DNA from: Nisaea acidiphila
GTDB taxonomy: Bacteria > Pseudomonadota > Alphaproteobacteria > Thalassobaculales > Thalassobaculaceae
Length of the DNA: 64,000 nt
NCBI RefSeq assembly: GCF_024662015.1
Contig: NZ_CP102480.1
Location: 4,334,501 to 4,398,500, forward strand
Reading direction: 5' to 3'
Positions within the stretch are counted from its first letter, which is position 1. Each line of letters opens with the position of its first letter. The notes under the pieces were generated by a model. It was not told the origin of the DNA and did no database searches. It worked only from the letters and a program-made list of their open reading frames with translations. Shown in pieces: positions 32,424 to 39,563 of this stretch. Both the position numbers and the translations under genes were made by a program.

Positions 32424-33320
32424 ATGCTCTACCAGCTCTTCGCGATCATCGCTCCGGTCTTCATCTGCGCCGCTTTCGGTATCGTCTGGGCGCGGATGAG
32501 GCTGCCGTTCGACAATGAGTCGGTCACGTCGCTCGTGACTCTCATCGGTACGCCGGCGCTGGTCTTCGGGACGTTGGTCGGGCTGGAGCTTTCCGTGGAC
32601 TCTCTGCTGAGGCTCGGCGCGGGCAGCGCGATCATCTCGGCGGTCACGGCCGGCGCAGTCATGCCGGTGCTGTTTCTCTGGCGGAAGTCCCAGCGCGCCT
32701 TCCTCCCGGCTCTTATGTTCCCGAATGTCGGCAATATCGGTCTGCCGCTTTGCCTCTTCGCCTTCGGCCAGGAGGGGCTGGCACTCGGGATCTCCTACTT
32801 CACCGTGCAGGCGGTGGTGATGTTCACCATCGGAAACGGCATCGCGTCAGGGCAGATCGGTCTTTCCTCGCTGACGCGCAATCCGATCATCTATGCCGTC
32901 GTTGCGGCCCTGGTCTGCATCTTCGCAAAGATTCCGGTGGCCGAGTGGATCATCGACACGGCAGACCTGCTTGGCGGTATGTGCATTCCGCTGCTGCTGA
33001 TGACGCTCGGCGTATCGCTCGCAAAGCTGCGGCTCTCGAACCTGGTGGACAGTCTCGGGATGGCGGCCGTGCGGCTGGTCGTCGGCTTTGGCGCCGGTCT
33101 TTTCACAGCGTGGCTGGTCGGGGCAAGCGAGATGGAGACCGGCATCCTGCTGCTGATGTCCAGCATGCCGGTGGCGATCTTTCCCTATCTCTTTGCCGTC
33201 CGGTATAACCGCGAGCCGGAAACCATCGCCGGCTGCGTCATCGTCTCGACGGTGCTTGGCTTCCTCACCATGCCCGGCCTGCTTTATCTCGTGCTCGAGC
33301 TTTCGGGCAAGGCCGGCTGA
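32424..33320 (+). CDS. AEC family transporter
   Basis: A 298-residue membrane protein with ten predicted helices of the auxin efflux carrier type. It begins LFAIIAPVFICAAFGIVWAR, has the characteristic middle helix motif FPNVGNIGLPLCLFAFGQEGLALGI and ends with ETIAGCVIVSTVLGFLTMPGLLYLVL. AEC carriers move organic acids or amino-acid-like compounds. It follows the glycosyltransferase gene by 46 bp and converges with the alcohol dehydrogenase by 6 bp. Substrate unknown. Confidence 0.87.
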   Translation: MLYQLFAIIAPVFICAAFGIVWARMRLPFDNESVTSLVTLIGTPALVFGTLVGLELSVDSLLRLGAGSAIISAVTAGAVMPVLFLWRKSQRAFLPALMFPNVGNIGLPLCLFAFGQEGLALGISYFTVQAVVMFTIGNGIASGQIGLSSLTRNPIIYAVVAALVCIFAKIPVAEWIIDTADLLGGMCIPLLLMTLGVSLAKLRLSNLVDSLGMAAVRLVVGFGAGLFTAWLVGASEMETGILLLMSSMPVAIFPYLFAVRYNREPETIAGCVIVSTVLGFLTMPGLLYLVLELSGKAG

Positions 33321-33326
33321 CAGCGA

Positions 33327-34457
33327 TTACGGCGTCAGGATCTGCCGGATCGCCGTGCCGTCTTCCATGCGGTCAAGAGCAACATTTACGTCCGCAAGCG
33401 GCATCCGGTGGGTGATCAGTTCCTCGACCGGCAGCAGCCCCCGCTGGTGCATGGCGATGAAGCGCGGGATATCCGTGCGCGGATTGCAGCTTCCGACATA
33501 GGAACCCTTCACGGTCTTCGCGCCGGTGACCAACGCTGCGACGTCGAGCTGAAACGGCGTCTTCGGATCGACCAGCCCGACCGAGACGACGGTGCCGCCG
33601 CGCCGGGCGCTGTCATAGGCGATCTCGAAGGCGCCGAGTTTGCCGGCTGTTTCGAACGCGATATCGACGCCGCCCGAGGTCAGTTCCAGAACCTCTGCGG
33701 CAGCCCTCCGGTCACCCGAATTAATCGTGTCGCTCGCGCCGAGGCGTTTGGCATGTTCCAGCTTCGCCGGATCGGGATCGATAGCAATGATCCGAGAGGC
33801 GCCGGCTGCGCGTGCACCGAGCAGCGCGCTAAGCCCGACCCCGCCGGCGCCGGCGATCACGACGGTATCGCCCGCCTTGATTGCGCCGGTGTTGAGAACC
33901 GTTCCCGCGCCGCACATGACGGCACAGCCGAAGAGAGCGGCGATGTCGAGCGGCAGATCCCGCGGGACCGGAACGACGGATTTCTCCGAGACCAGCGCAT
34001 ATTCCGCGAACGCTGAGAGGCCCATGTGATGGTGGACCGGTGATCCTTTGAGGGAAAGGCGGGTGCCGCCGGAAAGCAGTTCGCCTTTGCGGTTCGCCGC
34101 CAGTCCGGGCCCGCAGAGATGGGCCTCGCCTTCGAGGCAGGCGGGGCAGGTGCCGCATTGCGGCTGGTAGACCAGCACGACCGGGTCGCCGTTGCCGACA
34201 GCGGTGACACCCGGCCCGGTCTCGACCACGGTTCCGCTCGCCTCGTGTCCCGGAACGATCGGCATCGGCCAGGCGCGGACGCCGTTGATCACCGACAGGT
34301 CCGAACGGCAGAGGCTCGCCGCGGCGATCTTCACCAGGACCTCGCCATCGGCGGGCGCCGGAACGCTGACGGTCTCAAGCGAGAGCGGCTTGTGCTCGGC
34401 ATAGGGGTGTGCCGGATTTGGGGCCTTCAGAACGGCGGCCTTGAACGAATGGCTCAT
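33327..34457 (-). CDS. Zinc-dependent alcohol dehydrogenase
   Basis: A 376-residue medium-chain dehydrogenase/reductase. Catalytic zinc ligands are the Cys of SLCRSDLS, the His of PGHEASG and a Cys in FGCAVMCGAG. The structural zinc lobe has four cysteines in the order CGTCPACLEGEAHLC. The nucleotide fold shows GAGGVGLSALLGARAAGA. It oxidises alcohols or thiol adducts with NAD(P). Its ATG overlaps the stop of the CobW gene (ATGA), so it is translationally coupled to a putative zinc metallochaperone and lies in a Zur-linked operon. Confidence 0.9.
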   Translation of the reverse strand: MSHSFKAAVLKAPNPAHPYAEHKPLSLETVSVPAPADGEVLVKIAAASLCRSDLSVINGVRAWPMPIVPGHEASGTVVETGPGVTAVGNGDPVVLVYQPQCGTCPACLEGEAHLCGPGLAANRKGELLSGGTRLSLKGSPVHHHMGLSAFAEYALVSEKSVVPVPRDLPLDIAALFGCAVMCGAGTVLNTGAIKAGDTVVIAGAGGVGLSALLGARAAGASRIIAIDPDPAKLEHAKRLGASDTINSGDRRAAAEVLELTSGGVDIAFETAGKLGAFEIAYDSARRGGTVVSVGLVDPKTPFQLDVAALVTGAKTVKGSYVGSCNPRTDIPRFIAMHQRGLLPVEELITHRMPLADVNVALDRMEDGTAIRQILTP

Positions 34458-35569
34458 GCGAATTCGAGCGCGAGATAGGAGTTCATCACGCTCTCGACGG
34501 TCTTCTTGTCGAGGTCGCGGACGATGAAGACGAGGCGGGAGCGTCTGTCCTCGTTCGGCCATTTCTCGATCTTGGCCGGCGGGTGGAACATGTGCTGCAC
34601 GGCATGGACCACGACCGGCTCGTCGTCGAGTTCCTTCAGGTTCAGCAGCCCTTTGATGCGCAGGATGTTGGCGCCATGGGTCTGGGCCATCATGTCCAGC
34701 GCGCCGGCGATCCGGTTCCATTCCAGCGGCTCGTCGAAGTAGAGGACGAAGGAGTGGATGTGATCGTCGTGCCGGCTGACATCGTGATGATGGTGCCCGT
34801 GCTCGTGCCCGTGCCCGTGGCCATGATCGTGTCCGTGATCATGATGGTGGTCGTGATGATGCACGTGGCCCTCGGTCGCCCGGTAGGCTTCTTCCCGCAG
34901 CCACTGGGAGACGTCCGCGCTCTTGGTCTTCGGGTTATAGAGTCCGGCATCGAAGAGCGCGGATGGGCCCACGTCGCCCTGAACGGCCTTGATGACGGGA
35001 GCCGCCGGGTTAAGCTCTGCGAGCCGCGCTTCGACCTTCGCAACCTGCTCCGCATCCGTCACGTCCGTCTTGGTCAGCACGATCCGGTCTGCAACGGCGG
35101 CCTGCTTCACGCTCTCGAACTGCTTGTCGAACTGCTCCATCGCATGATGCGCGTCGACCACAGTGATCACGCCGTCGAGACGGAAACGGGTGACCAGGAA
35201 CGGATCGGCCATCATCGTGTGTAGAATCGGTGCCGGATCGGCGAGGCCTGTGGTCTCGACCACGATGCGGTCGAAGTCGGGGATATTGCCTTTCGCACGG
35301 TCCTTGAAAAGCCGCTTCAGCGTATCGACGAGATCGCCGCGCACGGTACAGCAGAGGCAGCCGCTGTTCAGCAGCACCACGTCCTCGTTCGACTCCATGA
35401 CGAGCGCGTCGTCCAGCCCGACTTCGCCGAACTCGTTCACGATGACGGCGATACGGTCCATCTCCGGATGGTGCATCAGGCGGGAGAGCAAGGTGGTCTT
35501 CCCGCTGCCGAGAAAACCGGTGAGGATGGAGACCGGAAGCCGTTCCGGTTCGCTGGTCGTGTCGGTCAT
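34454..35569 (-). CDS. CobW/COG0523-family GTPase (zinc metallochaperone type)
   Basis: A 371-residue G3E GTPase. Walker A is GFLGSGKTT (residues 18-26), the metal motif CLCC is at 71-74, and NEFGEVGLD and TKTD follow. A His/Asp-rich stretch, residues 235-272 (HHHDHGHDHGHGHGHEHG and neighbours), separates the GTPase from the C-terminal CobW_C domain (EPLEWNRIAGALDMMAQTHGANILRIKGLLN). Zur-linked members of this family deliver zinc to client enzymes. It is in an operon with zur and znuC upstream and overlaps the zinc alcohol dehydrogenase downstream. Confidence 0.88.
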   Translation of the reverse strand: MTDTTSEPERLPVSILTGFLGSGKTTLLSRLMHHPEMDRIAVIVNEFGEVGLDDALVMESNEDVVLLNSGCLCCTVRGDLVDTLKRLFKDRAKGNIPDFDRIVVETTGLADPAPILHTMMADPFLVTRFRLDGVITVVDAHHAMEQFDKQFESVKQAAVADRIVLTKTDVTDAEQVAKVEARLAELNPAAPVIKAVQGDVGPSALFDAGLYNPKTKSADVSQWLREEAYRATEGHVHHHDHHHDHGHDHGHGHGHEHGHHHHDVSRHDDHIHSFVLYFDEPLEWNRIAGALDMMAQTHGANILRIKGLLNLKELDDEPVVVHAVQHMFHPPAKIEKWPNEDRRSRLVFIVRDLDKKTVESVMNSYLALEFA

Positions 35570-35595
35570 GTTTCCGCCCGTTCTGGCGCTGTTTC

Positions 35596-36372
35596 TTAAT
35601 GATGGTGATGGTGTCCGTGATCATGCCCGTGGTCATGATCGCAGGCGCCATCGTGCGTATGGTCGTGGTCGTGACGATAGGGCACGACGGCCGCTTCGTC
35701 CAAGCGTCCGAAGAGTGAGCGAAAGCTTGGGTCGCGCTCGACCTCGGCGGGATGGCCGGTGCAGCAGAGATGGCCGTTGAGGCAGAGCACCCGGTCGGTG
35801 CCGCGCATCACGAGATGCAGATCGTGCGAGACCAGGATCACGGCGGCGCCGGTCTCCTCGCGGATCGCTTCGACGAGGCGGAAGAGATCCGACTGCGCGG
35901 CGACGTCCATGCCTTGCGTCGGCTCGTCCAGCACCAGCAGGGAAGGCTGTTTCAGGATCGCGCGGGCCAGCAGAACGCGCTGCGTCTCGCCGCCCGAAAG
36001 TGCCGCGAGCTGGCGGTCGAGCAGGTGAGAGATGCCGCATCGCTCCGCCACGTCGGCGACCCGCCCGCGGACGCCTTTCATGCCGAGCGAGAGGAAGCGC
36101 TGCGGGGTCAGTGGCATGGTCGCGTCGATCGCGAGCTTCTGCGGTACGTAGCCGATGCTGGTGCCGGGTGCCAGTTTCACGCTGCCCCCGTCGGGGACGA
36201 TCAGGCCGAGAACCGTGCGGAGCAGTGTCGTCTTGCCGCCGCCATTCGGGCCGATCACGCTGATGATCTCGCCGGCGCCGAGCGAGAAGCTGATATCGTC
36301 CAGCAGCTTGCGGCCGTTGCGCTCGACCGTCAGATGCGAGACGTCGAGAAGGGACGGGGCTTTATCCAGCAT
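35596..36372 (-). CDS. znuC: Zinc ABC transporter ATP-binding protein with His-rich tail
   Basis: A 258-residue ABC ATPase. Walker A is GPNGGGKTT (41-49), the signature LSGGETQR (125-132), Walker B LLVLDEPTQGMD and the H-loop SHDLHLVM. The start at ATG 36372 (MLDKAPSLLDVSHL) follows zur by 4 bp. The last 25 residues form an unusual His/Asp tail (HDHDHTHDGACDHDHGHDHGHHHHH), likely a zinc-binding tail. Neither the permease znuB nor the binding protein znuA is encoded beside it, so partners must be elsewhere. The next gene is the CobW protein, 26 bp downstream. Confidence 0.87.
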   Translation of the reverse strand: MLDKAPSLLDVSHLTVERNGRKLLDDISFSLGAGEIISVIGPNGGGKTTLLRTVLGLIVPDGGSVKLAPGTSIGYVPQKLAIDATMPLTPQRFLSLGMKGVRGRVADVAERCGISHLLDRQLAALSGGETQRVLLARAILKQPSLLVLDEPTQGMDVAAQSDLFRLVEAIREETGAAVILVSHDLHLVMRGTDRVLCLNGHLCCTGHPAEVERDPSFRSLFGRLDEAAVVPYRHDHDHTHDGACDHDHGHDHGHHHHH

Positions 36373-36376
36373 CGGG

Positions 36377-36889
36377 TCAGGCCGCGCCGGCTTTGCATGC
36401 GGGGCAGATGCCTTTGATTTCGACGGTGCTTTCCTCGGCCGTGAAGCCATGGCGGCTGGCCATCGTTTTTAGCAGGGTGCTGAGCTTCTCGTCCTCGATT
36501 TCGAGGGCCGCACCGCATTCGCGGCAGATCAGGAAGCCGCAATCGTGGCCGGCCTCCGGATGGCTGCAGCCGATATAGGCGTTCTGCGACTCCACCTTGT
36601 GCACGAGTCCCTGCTCCATCAGGAACTCAAGTGCGCGATAGACCGTCGGCGGTGCAATCTTGGCCGAGGTCTTTCCTTCCCGGTCTGCGTCCTTCTGCAT
36701 TTCGGAGAGAATGTCATAGGCGCCGATCGGAGCGTGGCGCTGCCAGACCAGTTCCAGGACACGCCGCCGGGCAGGCGTGATCCGTACTCCGCGCTCGGCG
36801 CAAAGCCGCTCGGCGGCGCTCAGCGCGTCGTCGAGGCATTGACCGTGATCGTGGTCCGGCGCGGGAAAGCTGGTCGCTGAATTTTGCAC
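36377..36889 (-). CDS. zur: Zinc uptake regulator Zur (Fur family)
   Basis: A Fur-family repressor of 170 residues with my start at GTG 36889. The helix-turn-helix region includes GVRITPARRRVLELVWQRHAPIGAYDIL and APPTVYRALEFLMEQGLVHKVE. Metal sites show HDHGQC near the N-terminus, GCSHPEAGHDCGF, CREC and CPAC, the last two forming the structural zinc site. An upstream extension to a TTG at 36958 would read through the Zur-box-like palindrome at 36925, so I consider it part of the promoter. It heads the zur-znuC-cobW-adh operon and probably represses it when zinc is plentiful. Confidence 0.87.
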   Translation of the reverse strand: MQNSATSFPAPDHDHGQCLDDALSAAERLCAERGVRITPARRRVLELVWQRHAPIGAYDILSEMQKDADREGKTSAKIAPPTVYRALEFLMEQGLVHKVESQNAYIGCSHPEAGHDCGFLICRECGAALEIEDEKLSTLLKTMASRHGFTAEESTVEIKGICPACKAGAA

Positions 36890-36924
36890 GTCTGTGGGAT
36901 CCGCCGCAGTCGAAGTGTCGCTGG

Positions 36925-36944
36925 TGCAATAGTATAATGTTTCA
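36925..36944. promoter_or_regulatory. Candidate Zur box
   Basis: TGCAATAGTATAATGTTTCA is an imperfect 20-bp palindrome 36-55 bp upstream of the proposed zur start codon. By eye it matches 12 of 18 positions of the alphaproteobacterial Zur-box pattern (GTAATGTTATAACATTAC). Position and sequence fit autoregulation of the zinc operon. It also lies 25 bp to the left of a sigma-E-like promoter driving genes rightward, so Zur binding could affect both directions. Confidence 0.6.
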
Positions 36945-36968
36945 GTTCCGCGTTCCAAGGTCCGGGGA

Positions 36969-36998
36969 TGATCTGTCGCCGGGAAAGTGTCGTATCAG
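36969..36998 (+). promoter_or_regulatory. Sigma-E (ChrR-type) promoter for the DUF6134 operon
   Basis: TGATCT at 36969-36974, an 18-bp spacer, then TATCAG at 36993-36998. The -35 hexamer differs by one base from TGATCC, the core -35 of promoters used by the Rhodobacter RpoE-ChrR pair, with the same 18-bp spacing. The start codon at 37052 is about 53 bases further on. The same pattern lies before the photolyase gene at the far end of the facing operon. Confidence 0.62.
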
Positions 36999-37051
36999 GA
37001 GACGCAGATGTATTTTCCTTCTGTCCGCGCCGTCTTCAACCGGGGGATGAG

Positions 37052-37828
37052 ATGAGACTGATCCGCCATTGCGTCCGTTCTCTGTTCGGTGCCGCGCTGC
37101 TTCTGACAAGCGTCTTCGCTGTCGGGGGCGCCGCGGCAGCGACCCTGGTCCCCGAGGGATGGGCGGCGGACGGGCTGATCAAGTTCAAAGTCTATCGAAA
37201 CGGCGATCCCCTTGGTGTCGTCATGTTGAGGTTTGACGTTAAAGACGGTCGGTATATTGTTGATACGCAGACATTATTTGATTACCGCGTGGGACCGTTC
37301 ACGCTCTATTACTACGCTCTGAGGGCGCAGGACGAGTGGGACGGTTCGGACCTTCTGCGGGCGCGTGGCGTGGTCAATGATGATGGCGAGGTCTTTCTCG
37401 TCGACGGCCGAACGGAGGCGGGCGGGTTCCGCTTCACCGGCAGCGAGGGCGAGCATCTGGCGCCGCTCGGGAGTTCCGTGCCGTCGACTTACTGGAATCA
37501 CGCACTGACCGATGCGAGCAGGCTGATCGACCTGCAATACGGGCGCTTGCGCAATATCACGATGACGGAAATCGGACCGGAGACGATCGAAGCGGAAGGC
37601 CGCAAGTTGGAGGCGGTGCATTACGAAATGCGCGGGGAGCTCGATCTCGACATCTGGTACGACCAGCGCCGCGAATGGGTGAAGATGACCTTCGTGCACG
37701 ATGGAGCGGATTTCGATTATGTCCGCGTCGCGCCCCGCGAGGGCGACAAGGACAGGTTTATCGAACTCGATGCGGTGGAGAAGATCGGTTCCGAGCAGGT
37801 GCGCGTCGTTCTTGAGGCGCTCGAATGA
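37052..37828 (+). CDS. Secreted DUF6134-like protein
   Basis: A 258-residue protein; start ATG 37052 with GGGGGATGAG upstream. The signal peptide ends GGAAAATLV. The mature protein reads as a beta-rich envelope domain (LIKFKVYRNGDPLGVVMLRFDVKDGRYIVDTQTLFDYRVGPFTLYYYALRAQDEWDG..., then TEAGGFRFTGSEGEHLAPLGSSVPSTYWNHAL), a pattern I associate with the DUF6134 family, probably a lipid-binding barrel. It is the first gene of the rightward sigma-E-like operon, coupled to the SDR by an ATGA overlap. Likely a periplasmic partner in lipid modification. Confidence 0.68.
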   Translation: MRLIRHCVRSLFGAALLLTSVFAVGGAAAATLVPEGWAADGLIKFKVYRNGDPLGVVMLRFDVKDGRYIVDTQTLFDYRVGPFTLYYYALRAQDEWDGSDLLRARGVVNDDGEVFLVDGRTEAGGFRFTGSEGEHLAPLGSSVPSTYWNHALTDASRLIDLQYGRLRNITMTEIGPETIEAEGRKLEAVHYEMRGELDLDIWYDQRREWVKMTFVHDGADFDYVRVAPREGDKDRFIELDAVEKIGSEQVRVVLEALE

Positions 37829-38574
37829 GCGCTGGCTGCGTCTGGATCACCGGGGCCAGTTCCGGGATCGGTCTCGCGCTTGCCGAACGAATGATGCGGG
37901 ATGGCTGGGCGGTCGCCGGTTCCGCCCGTTCGGCCGATGCGCTGTCCGCGCTTGAGAGCAAACATCAGGGAAAGTTCTTCGCCTATCCGCTCGACGTTGC
38001 GGACGAGGTTGCCGCGCGTGATGTGGTTGCCCGTATCCGGCAGGAGCGCGGCGGGCTGGACATGGCCGTGCTGGCCGCCGGCACGCATGAGCCCTTCGAG
38101 GTGGAGGATTTCCGAACGGAGGTCTTCGGCAAGCTTGTCGGCATCAACCTGATGGGCGTCGTGAACTGCCTTGCCGCGGTCGCGCCGGGGTTCATCGGTG
38201 AAAAGCGCGGACATATTGCGGTGGTTTCCTCCGTTGCCGGCTATGGCGGCCTGCCGACGGCTGCTGCCTACGGGGCGACAAAGGCCGCGCTGAACAACAT
38301 GACGGCCTCTCTGAAGTTCGATTTCGACCGGCATAATGTGAAACTGCAGCTCGTCTGTCCCGGCTTCGTGCGGACACCGCTCACCGACAGGAACCCGTTT
38401 CCAATGCCCTTCCTGATGGAGCCTGAAGACGCCGCGGATGCCTTTTATCGGGGGCTGCAATCCGACCGGTTCGAGATCACCTTTCCTCGGCGCTTTGCGC
38501 TCATCCTGAAGCTGCTGAACATGCTCCCTTACGGGCTCTATTTCCGACTTGTTCAGCGGGGGACCGGCAAGTGA
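37825..38574 (+). CDS. Short-chain dehydrogenase/reductase
   Basis: A 249-residue SDR. The cofactor loop is TGASSGIG (9-16), NAG-like AAGTHEP near 84, the catalytic serine in VVSSVAGYG and Y149-x3-K153 in AAYGATKAAL. The C-terminus is hydrophobic (FALILKLLNMLPYGLYFRLVQRG), suggesting membrane association and a lipid substrate. It overlaps both neighbours (ATGA, GTGA). An SDR is among the genes controlled by RpoE-ChrR in Rhodobacter sphaeroides, which fits the promoter evidence. Confidence 0.87.
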   Translation: MSAGCVWITGASSGIGLALAERMMRDGWAVAGSARSADALSALESKHQGKFFAYPLDVADEVAARDVVARIRQERGGLDMAVLAAGTHEPFEVEDFRTEVFGKLVGINLMGVVNCLAAVAPGFIGEKRGHIAVVSSVAGYGGLPTAAAYGATKAALNNMTASLKFDFDRHNVKLQLVCPGFVRTPLTDRNPFPMPFLMEPEDAADAFYRGLQSDRFEITFPRRFALILKLLNMLPYGLYFRLVQRGTGK

Positions 38575-39017
38575 GCGAGATGTCCGCCGGGGAATGGCTC
38601 AAGGCCTATGCGCACTGCTACGAGACCTTGACGGAGGAGTCCCTGGACAGCGTCGCTGCCCTGTTGGCCGAGGATGTCCGCTTCAGCGATCCATTCAGTG
38701 ACGTTACCGGCCGGGACCAGGTCGTCGCGATCTTCCGGCATATGTACGAGGCGATGGAGAATCCGGCTTTCGAGATTCTTGGAAGTGCCGTCGGCGAGCC
38801 GGCCTGTTACCTCAAATGGCGCATGACGGGGCGGGTGAAGTCGGCCGGGCGCCGTGAGATCGAGATCGTCGGCGTGAGCGAAGTGGAGTTCGACGGGGCG
38901 GGCCTCGTCACGCGCCATATCGACCATTGGGACGCGGCTTCCCAGGTTTTCGGGCTCTTCCCCGTGCTGGGGTCGCTCCTGCGCTGGCTAGGCCGCGGAT
39001 TTGCGCCCGGAAAATGA
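38571..39017 (+). CDS. NTF2/SnoaL-like protein
   Basis: A 148-residue protein starting at GTG 38571, overlapping the SDR stop. It has the cone-fold pattern of the NTF2/SnoaL superfamily: a helical start (GEWLKAYAHCYETLTEESLDSVAALLAEDVRFSDPFSDVTGRDQVVAIFRHMYEAM) followed by beta strands (CYLKWRMTGRVKSAGRREIEIVGVSEVEFDGAGLVTRHIDHWDAASQVF). Such proteins act as small isomerases, cyclases or binding partners. Its 3' end overlaps the convergent DUF3833 gene by 30 bp. Probably part of the lipid pathway; exact role unknown. Confidence 0.8.
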   Translation: MSEMSAGEWLKAYAHCYETLTEESLDSVAALLAEDVRFSDPFSDVTGRDQVVAIFRHMYEAMENPAFEILGSAVGEPACYLKWRMTGRVKSAGRREIEIVGVSEVEFDGAGLVTRHIDHWDAASQVFGLFPVLGSLLRWLGRGFAPGK

Positions 39018-39560
39018 CCCCGGGTGATTGGCCGCGTCCTTGGCGAAGAACAGGGTGACGGTGCCGATCGTGATGCCGAATTTCGACACTTCGGCCTTGT
39101 TGATCATCACGCCGCCCGGCTGCAGGAACATCCAGTCGTTGAACCGCACCTTGATCTCGCTCTCGCCGACCTTGAGCATCAGATCGTAGGACCAGTTGAG
39201 AGCCTTGCCCCGCGCAATCCCTTGTGCGGTGCCGACCACGTCGTCGGCCCGTCCCTCGTAGAGTCCGTCGCCTTTCCGAGTAATGCGCCAGATCCGTTGC
39301 TCCTGCTCGCCGTCGCTATAGTCGAAATCCTCGATCAGGGTGAGGGTCGTGCCGTCCCAATCGCCCTGAATGTCGACAACGAATTCCCGCTTCAGGTTTC
39401 CGAAACGGTCCTCGAACATTCCCCAGGCCTTGGTTTGGCCAGCGAAATACTCTTCGGGTTTCAGTTCAGGTCCGGTTCCGGCGAAATCTTCGATCTGCAT
39501 GTTCGAGCAGGCTCCGAGTGTCAGGAGAACCAATAGAATGTACGGAAGACGGTGCATCAT
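38988..39560 (-). CDS. DUF3833 lipocalin-like lipoprotein
   Basis: A 190-residue protein with a lipoprotein signal (LLVLLTLGACSN, lipobox LGAC, lipidated Cys at residue 18). The mature beta-rich domain (AGQTKAWGMFEDRFGNLKREFVVDIQGDWDGTTLTLIEDFDYSDGEQEQRIWRITRKGDGLYEGRADDVVG) matches DUF3833, a lipocalin-like family often encoded with cyclopropane synthase-like enzymes. Probably outer-membrane-anchored and facing the periplasm. It is the last gene of the leftward operon and overlaps the NTF2-like gene at the 3' end. Confidence 0.85.
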   Translation of the reverse strand: MMHRLPYILLVLLTLGACSNMQIEDFAGTGPELKPEEYFAGQTKAWGMFEDRFGNLKREFVVDIQGDWDGTTLTLIEDFDYSDGEQEQRIWRITRKGDGLYEGRADDVVGTAQGIARGKALNWSYDLMLKVGESEIKVRFNDWMFLQPGGVMINKAEVSKFGITIGTVTLFFAKDAANHPGSFSGRKSAA

Positions 39561-39563
39561 GGA

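Noticed and set aside
34454-35569. CobW protein as part of cobalamin synthesis
   Set aside because: No cobalamin genes are near; the Zur/ZnuC context and His-rich loop indicate the zinc branch of the family.
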